From positions 16,023 to 80,022 of the forward strand of contig JAJQBK010000011.1 of the NCBI GenBank assembly GCA_021203305.1: a stretch of 64,000 nucleotides of DNA, read 5' to 3'. The position numbers were made by a program, and so were the translations under genes. A model generated the notes under the pieces. The model had not been told where the DNA came from and searched no databases. It saw only the letters and a list, made by a program, of their open reading frames with translations. Source of the DNA: Lachnospiraceae bacterium (GTDB lineage: Bacteria > Bacillota > Clostridia > Lachnospirales > Lachnospiraceae). How positions within the stretch are numbered: the stretch's first letter is position 1; each line of letters starts with the position of its first letter. Below are positions 35,456 to 44,488 of this stretch, in pieces.

Positions 35456-37696
35456 TCATTTAACTTCGCTGTCTTTGGTAAGCTTCCCGGCTCTTCCCGT
35501 ATACAGGGCGCCGTACAGCTCATTGCCGATGCCTGTTCTGCCGGTGCGTCTGTACTCCGCCTCAACCGCTTTCACAAGATCACTGTTTGTGATCTTACGG
35601 TGCTGCGCCGCGGCCCGGTAGGACGCGCTAAGAGCAGCGGACTTGATGGCGCTGCCTGTCAGCTGCGCGACCTTCGAGTAAATTTCGAAATCCACATCCT
35701 CCTCCAAGGGAGCCTCTTTGGGAAATACCTTTTCCCAGAGCTTTTGCCTGGCCTTTTCGTCCGGCTGCTCAATGGGAATCATATAAGTCATCCTTCTTTT
35801 GAAGGCACTGTCAAAGTTCTGCATCACGTTGGTCGCCAGAATGGATATGCCGGAATATTCCTCAATTTTCTGCAGCAGATATGCCGTCTCCGCGTTGGCA
35901 TACCTGTCATTGGAGCTGGACACATCCGTCCGCTTCGTGAAAAGAGCGTCCGCCTCATCGAAGAATAAAATCGCGTTGGAACCCCTGGCGGAGTCAAAGA
36001 CAGCTCCCAGATTCTTCTCCGTCTCACCGATATATTTGCTGCCGATCTGAGACAGGTCAATGCGGTAGATATCCAGCCCCAGCTCATTGGCCAGCACCTG
36101 CGCCGCCATGGTCTTGCCGGTTCCCGGCGGTCCATAAAGCACCACAGAGGTGCCGTTTCCGTATGGCAGCTTTTTTTCGAAGCCGAAGTCCTCATTGACC
36201 ACACTCCGGAAACGTACCCTGTCACAAACCTCCTCCAGAAGCTGCCTGCTTTCCTCAGAAACCTCCAGATCCTCCCATACAAAGGGGCTTTGAAGCCTTG
36301 TGGCATAATCCCCGAACTCAGCGGAGCATTTCGCCCTGATCTGCCGTTCCAAAAGCTCCTGGGAAACGGAAAAGCCCTCCTCTCCAATCTCCGCGTCCAG
36401 CGCCGCGCAGGACAGGACTGATTGAATTCTGCCGGGACTCATGTCGAACCGGGATACCAGCTGATCCAGATTCAGCCCCCTGTCTAGCACTACATGCTCC
36501 TTTTGGGCAAAATACTGCCAGAAACTCTTCTGCGCCGTTGTGCCCACAGCCTCCAGGCTGATACAGTACCAGTCCCCGGATACAGCCAGTTCTCCCGGCT
36601 TTTGCTCCGGAGAGCCCACAAACAGGATACTCATTTTGTCCTGCAGCAGCAAAAGGCATCTTTGCAGGGCAGCAAGCTTCTCCTGTCCGAAGGGAACATG
36701 CTCCAGATAGAGAAGATTTTTCTCGCAGATACATTTGATCACAGCCTCCCGCAGGATTTCCGGGATGGTTCTCTCCTCCTGGGCCAGTATTTTTTTTATG
36801 TCCAGACAGAGAATATCCAGCTCCGCCACAGAAGCCAGGCACTTCATAAGAAAGCTCTTTCCCATGCCCTCCGCGCCCCGTAGCTGAATCACACCCTGCT
36901 TCTGAGCTCCTGTCAAGGAGGAAAAAACCCGGATCAGCTCCTCGAACTGTTGGCCATGGGCCAATATCTGGTCCATCTCCGGCTCAAAATCAATCATTCT
37001 GCCACAGGCGGACAGCCCTCCAAGCTGATTTGGCTGCCCCGCCAGAGCCTGAATCACCCGCCGGTGTAAAATCAGAGGCCTGGACAGACGGGAAAGCTCC
37101 GGCGTATCCGGCACCGGCTCCATGAGAAAACGGTTCAGGAAGCTGTCCTCATCCCACAATACCGAGAAATCCTCCTCTTCCTCAGAAAAAAGCAGCATGG
37201 CCAGATCCAGCGCCAGTCCTCTGGTAGGTCTGGCCGCGGCCTTTTCCTCCTCCTTTAAAACGCCGAAGGCGCGCTCATATCTGCGGTTTAAATCCACTGC
37301 CGCCGCCATCAGGAAGGTTAAAATTTCCAGGTCTGAAAGCATGCCGTCCTCAAAAAAGCGGGCAAAGGGAAGCCCGGTCCCCTTTTCTCTGGAAAGAAGT
37401 GTCTGAAAGATCTCATAATACCGGAATCTCCCCGCAAAATCCTCTTTTTCTTCCTTCTGCGGCCCGGGCGCCTCCAGCGCCTCCATAAGCTCCCTGTCGC
37501 CAAGCAGGCTTCCGACCCGCCTGCGGGACGCCGCCGCGCCCTCCTCCCGGAGGGTCAGCGCCGTCAAGCAGAGCATATCCAGAAAGCTCTGCCATGCCTC
37601 CCATTCCTGTGTGCGGTTTGTAAAAGGCTCGCTTTCTTCAGCCCCAAAATAGGCGTCCGCCATAAATTCTTCCAGAGGTTTTCCAGCCTGTTCCAT
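35456..37696 (-). CDS. CIS-associated tandem AAA+ ATPase (second copy)
   Basis: The start at 37696 (MEQAGKPLEEFMAD) is chosen because GGAG lies eight bases before it; an ATG at 37708 has no site. The 746-residue protein resembles the AAA+ ATPase (Afp15/Pvc15 type) of extracellular injection systems. A central P-loop-like segment (RGAEGMGKSFLMK) precedes a C-terminal AAA domain with Walker A GPPGTGKT (about residue 525), pore-region KYIGETEKNLG, Walker B ILFFDEADALFTKR, and sensor and arginine-finger segments SILATNVMQNFDSAFKRRM. In known systems this ATPase helps assemble the particle or load its cargo. It lies between an ADP-ribosyltransferase-like gene and two large helical proteins. A second AAA+ gene is at 44489-46831. 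Confidence 0.9.
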   Translation of the reverse strand: MEQAGKPLEEFMADAYFGAEESEPFTNRTQEWEAWQSFLDMLCLTALTLREEGAAASRRRVGSLLGDRELMEALEAPGPQKEEKEDFAGRFRYYEIFQTLLSREKGTGLPFARFFEDGMLSDLEILTFLMAAAVDLNRRYERAFGVLKEEEKAAARPTRGLALDLAMLLFSEEEEDFSVLWDEDSFLNRFLMEPVPDTPELSRLSRPLILHRRVIQALAGQPNQLGGLSACGRMIDFEPEMDQILAHGQQFEELIRVFSSLTGAQKQGVIQLRGAEGMGKSFLMKCLASVAELDILCLDIKKILAQEERTIPEILREAVIKCICEKNLLYLEHVPFGQEKLAALQRCLLLLQDKMSILFVGSPEQKPGELAVSGDWYCISLEAVGTTAQKSFWQYFAQKEHVVLDRGLNLDQLVSRFDMSPGRIQSVLSCAALDAEIGEEGFSVSQELLERQIRAKCSAEFGDYATRLQSPFVWEDLEVSEESRQLLEEVCDRVRFRSVVNEDFGFEKKLPYGNGTSVVLYGPPGTGKTMAAQVLANELGLDIYRIDLSQIGSKYIGETEKNLGAVFDSARGSNAILFFDEADALFTKRTDVSSSNDRYANAETAYLLQKIEEYSGISILATNVMQNFDSAFKRRMTYMIPIEQPDEKARQKLWEKVFPKEAPLEEDVDFEIYSKVAQLTGSAIKSAALSASYRAAAQHRKITNSDLVKAVEAEYRRTGRTGIGNELYGALYTGRAGKLTKDSEVK

Positions 37697-37779
37697 AGAT
37701 ATCTCCATTGATTGTTTTGTCCGGTTCCGGCAAACGGCTTTATGTCGTTCACTATCACAGCAGCCTGCCTGCCGTTCCT

Positions 37780-40638
37780 TTACCGGCCGCCGGCCGCCCG
37801 GCGCATCCTTTCTCTCATCGACCGCTGATAAACGGAACGGACGTCGCGGCGAAGCTGCGCTTCCCGTCCCTCCTCATTGCGCTTTCTGCTTCCCGGGCCG
37901 TCGACCTCCCGCAGGCGCACCACCTTCCCGTAAATCGGGAACCGATCCCGCCGTTCATTCCCGGCCGCCGCTTCATTCCGGGCTCCGGACTCATCCCTGG
38001 AATCGTCCGGCTCCACCTCTTCCCAGTGAATCCCGTCCTGGCGGATGGGCGCTCTTCTCACCTCGTCCACGATCTCAAAGGTGGTGGAGGCCGGAATCAA
38101 TACCTCGCCCTCCTTCTGAACCTTGGAAACCCCGGAGATATCCACAGAGCCCTTTCCGGTCATCTCATATTCAATCAGGACAGAATTGTCATCCCCGTTT
38201 TTATCCCGGCTCTTCAGATAATATTCCGCCGCCTTGGAGATAAACTTGGAGCTGCTCATCATGGAGCCGATGGTAGTCCGGGTCCCTCTGGAGGCCTGGA
38301 AACCGCCTGTCAGCCTGCCTCCTCTGTAGGTGACGCCCATGTATGCCTGCTTTCCCGCAAGAGAGATCTGCTCCGGCTGCTGCTGTTCCGCGTTCGTTCC
38401 CGCAGCGTTTCCTCCCCTTCTTCGGCGGCCCTGGGGCTGCGCCTCCTCCTGCGCCGCCGGATTCTCCGCTGCAGGCTCCGCCTCCTGATCCTGCTCATTG
38501 ATCACCGTCTGTCCTCTTTCCACCAGGGCATCCTGGGCCATTCTGGAAGAGATCTGAATCATCTGGAAAATCCGGTCGGCCGTTTCCTTATCCTGCATTT
38601 CCAGACTGGAGGAATATTCGTAGGAGCCAAAGCCTGTTTTCCAGGACTGGTTCACACGCTCGTCAGACAGGGCCCTTTTGCCGAACGCGGCCAGATATTT
38701 CTGACTCCGGGTCATAGCCAGATATGCGCCTGTTGTATATATATTCAGGGCGATATCCTGGGCGTCGGCATTCATGGCGTCATCGCCGATATTTTTCATA
38801 ACTCCGCTGGAGGATTTGCCGTAGAGCGTAAAATTGTTGCCCTCCGCCGTATCAAAACCCATGGAGAAAAGCTGCTCCCTGTGAGAATCCAGCAGTCCCT
38901 GAACATATTTCTGCTGTTCCTCGAAAACCTTGATATCCTGATCAATCCGGTCGGCGGACTCCGCCCCGTTTTTCGCGCTCAGATACTCATTGGTCATCTT
39001 CAACAGGTCTTCCGCTCTTTGATTATCTTTTCCTCCCTTCGCCTGTTCCGCCAGATATACATGAATTCCCCTGTCTATGATATCCTCAAGAGAAGCACTT
39101 CTATATTCGTTAGCGACATCCTGTGTAATCACTCCGCTTCTTACCAGATTATTGACCAGAACTACTGTATTCTTTGGGATGTTTCTCTGCCCGTTAACCA
39201 GCTTCTGCCTGACGCTCTTTCTCTTTTCTCTGAGCTCAGCCAGGGCGTCTGTCAATTCCTGCAGATGGTCTTTCAGATAGTCATTGTCCTGAACCTTGTC
39301 CTGCACCTTTGGATCCTGCATGGCTTCCACGTTCCGGTCAATGGTTTTCACCGCCCGCTCATCCCGCAGCTCATTCAGCATGGTTTTATACACCATCTCG
39401 TGGGGAAACTGGTGCTGAGGCGCGAATTCCTGGCGCAGCACATCTACCGGAAGGGGATCCACTGTCATATACATGGTGGCCGGCTCCGTCAGATCCTCCC
39501 CGCCCTTCACGCCGGCATTGTGGGAGCCCACCAGGATCTCATACAGGGAATGATCCTTGCTGGTGACCATCCAGGCAATGAGCGCCAGGCGGAATTCCAT
39601 CAGTTCCTTAAAGCTGGCCCCCATCAGCTTATAGGCGCCCAGCATGCGCAGGGTGGAACCGGAAGGCCCGGCAGTCTGCAGCATACCGTCCGCGTTGACG
39701 CGCTGTTTCATTTCATACCACGCCGTTCCCTCCTGCCACCGAAGCTGATCTCCGATCAGGGCGTTGCTCCGTTCCCTGTCGGAAAGATCCAGTCCCAGCT
39801 GCTGATAATATTCAAGCCCCAGCCCCTGGCGCTCCTCCGGTCTTTTCGTCCTTCTGGTAAAGGTGCTGGAGAAAGCGGCCTTCATTCCTCTCCAAACGCC
39901 GGACAGATAACGCCCGAAGGAGGATCCCTTCCCTTCAGATTTATCTTCTTTCCTCTTTAAATCTCTGGCAATATAGTAGGTATCGAAGATATCTCCCTTT
40001 TTCTTACGCTGCCTCATTTCTCCCAGCAGATTCAGACGCACGCCTCCAAGCTCCTCTGAGGCGGACTGAGAATCCTCGTCAATATTGACCAGCATATTCT
40101 TCAGGGAACGGCTGTTCTGAATCTCTTCCTTATTTTTCCCGCCGTTGATAAACATCCCGTTATACAGCAGGGTCATCTTTTCCCGCAGATTGCCGTCCCC
40201 GTTGATCACCTGGTCCAGATTATCACGATCCCGGTCCTGGGCCATACGGCGCAGTATCCCGTTGTCTATATTCAGGGAATCCAGAGCAGCCGTATAGCTG
40301 CCGATCTGCCCGGCTCCCCGGGAGCTGTCTCCCCTGGGAAGCAGAGCCTCCTGCAGAATATCCGTGATCTCCACCCGCTGCCCAGTCATGTCTCCGGCCA
40401 CCTGGGCGATGGCCTCCGCGTCCTGCAGGGCGTTTTCTCCATCTGTATCCCTTTTGGAACCGTAATAGGCGTTCAGCATACGGCTGAGCCTGGTCAGGGC
40501 TGTGGAGGCTGCCTGTTTCACATAGGGAGCTTTGTAAAGATTGGCGGCAAACTCCACTTCATAGCGGTCCGCTGTGGGCTCCCATGTGGGATGTTGATAT
40601 ATGGCCTTATATGCTTCTTTATTAAAACCGGCTCCCAT
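37780..40638 (-). CDS. Large protein with a C-terminal ADP-ribosyltransferase-like domain, predicted CIS toxin
   Basis: The start at 40638 (MGAGFNKEAYKAIYQHP) is preferred because GAGGAGAGG lies eight bases upstream; a GTG at 40647 is an alternative. The 952-residue protein is mostly helical. Residues about 690-740 form a Glu/Pro/Ala-rich linker ending in RRRRGG. Residues about 760-860 show the R-S-E pattern of mono-ADP-ribosyltransferases: Arg772 in GVTYRGGR, a Ser-rich SMMSSS at 792-797 followed by KFISKAAEYY, and the E-x-E pair Glu843/Glu845 in KEGEVLIPASTTFEIV. These proteins move ADP-ribose from NAD onto target proteins. No signal peptide is present, which fits delivery by the injection system. 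A basic tail follows the domain. A GNAT gene lies just upstream. Confidence 0.75.
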   Translation of the reverse strand: MGAGFNKEAYKAIYQHPTWEPTADRYEVEFAANLYKAPYVKQAASTALTRLSRMLNAYYGSKRDTDGENALQDAEAIAQVAGDMTGQRVEITDILQEALLPRGDSSRGAGQIGSYTAALDSLNIDNGILRRMAQDRDRDNLDQVINGDGNLREKMTLLYNGMFINGGKNKEEIQNSRSLKNMLVNIDEDSQSASEELGGVRLNLLGEMRQRKKKGDIFDTYYIARDLKRKEDKSEGKGSSFGRYLSGVWRGMKAAFSSTFTRRTKRPEERQGLGLEYYQQLGLDLSDRERSNALIGDQLRWQEGTAWYEMKQRVNADGMLQTAGPSGSTLRMLGAYKLMGASFKELMEFRLALIAWMVTSKDHSLYEILVGSHNAGVKGGEDLTEPATMYMTVDPLPVDVLRQEFAPQHQFPHEMVYKTMLNELRDERAVKTIDRNVEAMQDPKVQDKVQDNDYLKDHLQELTDALAELREKRKSVRQKLVNGQRNIPKNTVVLVNNLVRSGVITQDVANEYRSASLEDIIDRGIHVYLAEQAKGGKDNQRAEDLLKMTNEYLSAKNGAESADRIDQDIKVFEEQQKYVQGLLDSHREQLFSMGFDTAEGNNFTLYGKSSSGVMKNIGDDAMNADAQDIALNIYTTGAYLAMTRSQKYLAAFGKRALSDERVNQSWKTGFGSYEYSSSLEMQDKETADRIFQMIQISSRMAQDALVERGQTVINEQDQEAEPAAENPAAQEEAQPQGRRRRGGNAAGTNAEQQQPEQISLAGKQAYMGVTYRGGRLTGGFQASRGTRTTIGSMMSSSKFISKAAEYYLKSRDKNGDDNSVLIEYEMTGKGSVDISGVSKVQKEGEVLIPASTTFEIVDEVRRAPIRQDGIHWEEVEPDDSRDESGARNEAAAGNERRDRFPIYGKVVRLREVDGPGSRKRNEEGREAQLRRDVRSVYQRSMRERMRRAAGGR

Positions 40639-40690
40639 AGGTTTCACCTCTCCTCTTTTTTCTTTCTCTCAGATTCTTCCCTGCGGAAGT

Positions 40691-41530
40691 TTAACAGACA
40701 AGATAGCGCAGCACGGCTTCTCCAGCCGGCTTTGTCTCCGTCCCTGTCATCCTCTGAATCATCTTTTCCGTGGTGTCCGTCAGGGCGTTGATATAGATGG
40801 GCGCCGTCTCCTCCCCCCGGCTTTTCATCACCTCAAAGGCGGCTGACAAAAGTCCCATCATCTGCGCCGGAGGAACCTGGCCCAGCGTGCACATGTATTC
40901 CAGCACATACTCCTCCTCCCGGCGGCTGAACAGGATCCCGCCCACAGGCTCCTGTTCCCTCATAAGCAGAAAACTCAGTTCCTGATCATAGAATGTCTTT
41001 GGATAGAGTTCCACGCCCTCATTTTCCCCGCTCCGGCCCTTATCCACCTTCGCCGTGAATCGATCCCACATCCGGTCCGTGATCCTGGCCAGAGAACGGG
41101 TCTGGTCTCTCTGAACCGCCGCCCTGGCGTCAAAGAGCTCCGGCCTTAAATCCTGAAGGGTGACCACAAAAACCGGGCTTTTCTCCTCATCCATCTGATA
41201 TCCGTTTTTTTCGAGGAAACGGTCAAAGCCATCGTCCCCGTCCGGTTTCAGATACTGGCAATAGATGGCGTCATCCCCTGACTCCCGGGCGATCTGGCGC
41301 AGCACGTCCAGCAGCTGAGAGCCGACTCCCTTTCCTCTTTGAGTCTCCGCCACCTGAATGTGCCGGATGCAGAGCAGCTCGTCCTCCTCTCTGGCGGCCG
41401 CCAGCGCTCCGCAGGCCTGACCGTCCTCTGTGACAGCCCCCAGCACCACGTCACATTCCCCGGACAGCTGCGGGGGGATATATGCCTGAAAATATTCCTG
41501 ATTTTCCTGATTGACCAATGTAATCTCCAT
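40691..41530 (-). CDS. GNAT-family acetyltransferase upstream of the ART-like toxin gene
   Basis: The start at 41530 (MEITLVNQENQEYF) follows AAGGAGG; a GTG codon directly before it is less likely. The 279-residue protein has a clear N-terminal GNAT fold with the acetyl-CoA loop HIQVAETQRGKGVGSQLLDVL and the strand EKNGYQMDEEKSPVFVV. The second half (about 140-279) has no known motif. It is eleven bases after the large protein at 41541-44396 and about 50 bases before the ART-like gene, inside the cargo part of the run. Roles as cargo modifier or protective enzyme are guesses. Confidence 0.78.
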   Translation of the reverse strand: MEITLVNQENQEYFQAYIPPQLSGECDVVLGAVTEDGQACGALAAAREEDELLCIRHIQVAETQRGKGVGSQLLDVLRQIARESGDDAIYCQYLKPDGDDGFDRFLEKNGYQMDEEKSPVFVVTLQDLRPELFDARAAVQRDQTRSLARITDRMWDRFTAKVDKGRSGENEGVELYPKTFYDQELSFLLMREQEPVGGILFSRREEEYVLEYMCTLGQVPPAQMMGLLSAAFEVMKSRGEETAPIYINALTDTTEKMIQRMTGTETKPAGEAVLRYLVC

Positions 41531-41540
41531 CACGGCCTCC

Positions 41541-44396
41541 TTACCGCAGCATGGTTTCCATCCGCTTCAGGACAGCTTCCCAGCGCTCGTAATTCTCACT
41601 CTGCCTGTTGCTCAGATCATACTGGAAAAAGCCTCTTTTCCGCCGCACCCCCTGCCAGAGCGGCTCCGCGTCCATGGACTCCTGCGTTTCTCCGGCTGTG
41701 GTCATGCGGCTGTAAACCAGATGTCTGGCATACAGTTCATTGAATTCCTGCACCGCGTCCTCAAATCCAGCCGCGTCCGCTTCCTCCTTCAGTTCCTTCC
41801 CCTGCAGCAGCTCCATCAGGGGACTTCCCTCGAAGGTGCTCACCTGACTTCCGGATACGGTAAGCTCCGCATTTGGCTCCTGCTCCCGGACAAGTGTTTC
41901 AAGCTGCTCTAAAACCGGCCTGTGTTCGGGGTAGAAGAGCATGCCGACCCGGTTGCGGAAATATACGAAATCCTTATAAATCTGCGTTCCTTCCCCTCTC
42001 TTATAATCTCTCCCCTCATTAATATAAGAGTCAGCCAGCAGGCCAAGCTGTCTGCTCAGCTGTCCGGCCACAACCTTCGCGTTCCTGACCTCCAGATCCC
42101 TCGCCATCTGATCCAGCTCTCTCTGCATTTCCAGCGCCAGGTTCGCCTTGGCGTCCGCCCTGTAAATGGTCTCCCCCATATTGGATTCCCGCTCCAGGTG
42201 GACCTGAAACTCCGCAAAATCCGCGTCGTCCGCAAGCCCGTAATCAGCTCGCTTCTCCGGATGGTCCAGAATATCCCGGTAGATCTCGCGCATCAGCTTA
42301 AAATCATCCGTCCCGATGCCCGGAACCGCGATGGCCCCGGGAGTCAGGCCCCGATCTCTGGCCTCCCGGATATTTTCCGGTATCAGCACGCCGGGAATCT
42401 CCTTCTCCACCATTCTTATCGTTGCCTCCGGTCCGCTCAGGTTGCGATACTCCGCGAAAAGATGATTCCATCTGATATCTCTTTTCTGTTCCTCACTTAA
42501 GGTCGCTACCGCCTGATCCAGTCTCTTTTGAAAAGCTTCCGGCTTCAGCTGGGACAGCAGGTCGGAAAAGCGGATATCATTCTCGTCAAACACCGTAGTC
42601 CATTGAATATCCAGATGCATGGTGTCTGTCATACTGACAACGTCAAACGACGGACATTCCAACCCGGCGTCCTGGATGGTGCCGGAGGCAACTAATTTTT
42701 TATATTCAGCATAGCTGCACCCGGCCTTCCGAAACTGATTTCTTGCCGCACCCTCGTAATAAGCCATGGCACCGTAATACTCAACCGACCGGTCCAGCTC
42801 CATATCCTCCGGATCCGATTCATCAAACAGGCCCGGAAGCCTTTTCATGTAATCCAGCGCAACGGAAAGTCCCTGCATGTTTGTAAAATCGCTGCCCATC
42901 TCTTCTCCGTATCTGCTCAGGACGGAGGGATCCTCAATGGCCAGTCCGTTGCCGTATTTTTCTCTCAGGTACTTCATCTGCCTTTTCATCAGAGCCTTAA
43001 ACTGCCTGAGTCCCTCCAGATTGCGTGCCTGGCACTCCTGCACCTCCTGCGCGTTATCCATATCCTGCGGCCAGGCCGCCAGGTTTTCCACCATGCTGCG
43101 CATGTCATTTAAGGGCATATGCCGGGAGGCCGTCAGGCGCGGCAGATTGGAAAGATAGCGGACAAAGGACTCCGCCATGGTCACCTGCATACCGCATACC
43201 CGATAACGCGGGTCTCTCTGGAGCCGTTGCCGGATCGGAGTAACATGCTCGTCCACGATTTTATCCTGCAGACGAAAATACTCCGCGTGCATGGATCTCT
43301 CAATTTCGGAAGCGTTTTTGCCGTACTCAGCGTCCGATAACTTTGTCCGCCCCCTGACCTCGAGCGTATCCTGGGGATTCCGATCCCGCAGGTCTGTGGA
43401 ATACAGCCACCGCTCCTTCTGGCCCGGATCCAGCTTTGTCAGACGTTTCTCCGCCTGCCAGATCAAAAACGTCAGATTTCTCTGCTCCGGCGTGTCTCTC
43501 CTCTCAAAGGTGTCGGAGATCTCCGAGTTGCGATGAAGGCGGTAATGAGAATTGGTAATGATCTTCTTTCTCAGCTCATAATAATTGGAGATATAAAAAG
43601 CCTGCTCCAGCTTGGCTTCCAGATCTGTCCTGTCATCCTCCTCCAGCAGATCCTTCAGCTCAGGATAATGCTGCAGCATGCGGAACATGGCCTGAGTCTT
43701 CCCCGAAATCTCCTCCAGCTTCGCGCTTTGGGCCGCAACCGACTGATCTGTCCTGAAATCCAGGTTCCCCAGCTCCATCGCCATGATCTGGCGGACACAT
43801 TCCCGGAACGCGGCCGCGCCGACGGGGCCCTCGGCGGTGGCGCCCTCCATCAGCTCCCTGTTATACGTATCCCGCCCTTCCTTCAGGAAAAAGGACAGAT
43901 TGTAGGCTTTGGCCTCGGAGCCGATCTGGACCTGATCCCTCATGGAATCAAGCATTCTTACGCGTTCCGCTTCCACCGTGGCCTGCGCCTGCTCTATGGC
44001 CTCAGCGTTCAGGCGCTTTGTGTGGAAGGTCGAACCGTACATATGGCTTTTCACCTTCTGCTTGCCCGCGCTGTGGTTTCCCGAGGAGCGGTGAGCGTAG
44101 GATCCGGCCTGGATGGTCTTTTCAGGCAGAAGCACCCGGCTTCTCTCCCGGATCCGGCGGATTCTCTCCTCCCGCCTTTGTCTTTCCTCCCTTTCCCGGC
44201 GCAGCTCCTCCTCCCGGCGCAGCCGCGCCTGAAGCTGCTCGGGAGTTTCCGCCTGCACCTGTGCCTGTACCGGAACCTGCACCTGCTCCTGGTTCTGTAT
44301 CTGTTCTTCCTGCTGCGTCTGAATGACTGCCTGCTGCTGAGGCTGTTCCTGCAGCTGCTGCGGGGCGTTCCCGCCCGAATTCTGCGTATCGCACAT
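41541..44396 (-). CDS. Large helical Met-Cys protein (MCDT), candidate CIS cargo or adaptor
   Basis: The 951-residue product starts MCDTQNSGGNAPQQL, followed by about 60 residues very rich in Gln, Glu and Val and a strongly basic coiled coil (REEELRREREERQRREER). The body is helical. Residues about 460-545 (LRQFKALMKRQ, EKYG, SDFTN, VEYYGAMAYYE) match a module of the protein at 30335-32974. No enzyme motif is recognised. There is no signal peptide. AAGGAGG precedes the start. It lies between the first AAA+ ATPase and a GNAT. It may be a toxin of unknown type or a scaffold for cargo loading. Confidence 0.7.
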   Translation of the reverse strand: MCDTQNSGGNAPQQLQEQPQQQAVIQTQQEEQIQNQEQVQVPVQAQVQAETPEQLQARLRREEELRREREERQRREERIRRIRERSRVLLPEKTIQAGSYAHRSSGNHSAGKQKVKSHMYGSTFHTKRLNAEAIEQAQATVEAERVRMLDSMRDQVQIGSEAKAYNLSFFLKEGRDTYNRELMEGATAEGPVGAAAFRECVRQIMAMELGNLDFRTDQSVAAQSAKLEEISGKTQAMFRMLQHYPELKDLLEEDDRTDLEAKLEQAFYISNYYELRKKIITNSHYRLHRNSEISDTFERRDTPEQRNLTFLIWQAEKRLTKLDPGQKERWLYSTDLRDRNPQDTLEVRGRTKLSDAEYGKNASEIERSMHAEYFRLQDKIVDEHVTPIRQRLQRDPRYRVCGMQVTMAESFVRYLSNLPRLTASRHMPLNDMRSMVENLAAWPQDMDNAQEVQECQARNLEGLRQFKALMKRQMKYLREKYGNGLAIEDPSVLSRYGEEMGSDFTNMQGLSVALDYMKRLPGLFDESDPEDMELDRSVEYYGAMAYYEGAARNQFRKAGCSYAEYKKLVASGTIQDAGLECPSFDVVSMTDTMHLDIQWTTVFDENDIRFSDLLSQLKPEAFQKRLDQAVATLSEEQKRDIRWNHLFAEYRNLSGPEATIRMVEKEIPGVLIPENIREARDRGLTPGAIAVPGIGTDDFKLMREIYRDILDHPEKRADYGLADDADFAEFQVHLERESNMGETIYRADAKANLALEMQRELDQMARDLEVRNAKVVAGQLSRQLGLLADSYINEGRDYKRGEGTQIYKDFVYFRNRVGMLFYPEHRPVLEQLETLVREQEPNAELTVSGSQVSTFEGSPLMELLQGKELKEEADAAGFEDAVQEFNELYARHLVYSRMTTAGETQESMDAEPLWQGVRRKRGFFQYDLSNRQSENYERWEAVLKRMETMLR

Positions 44397-44488
44397 AGCC
44401 GTATCCTCCTTAAACTGACTGCCTTCCGGATTACCCGCGGGAACATGAGAGTGGGGAACAATCCGTGAACATTGGCGCTTTGATCATA

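Noticed and set aside
37708..39960. A 750-codon open frame on the plus strand opposite the ART-like gene, and several other long plus-strand frames at 2.6-3.5, 4.9-6.4, 31-33 and 43.5-45 kb
   Set aside because: They mirror well-supported minus-strand genes, have compositions typical of antisense frames (His/Leu/Arg-rich, no motifs) and lack matching ribosome binding sites.
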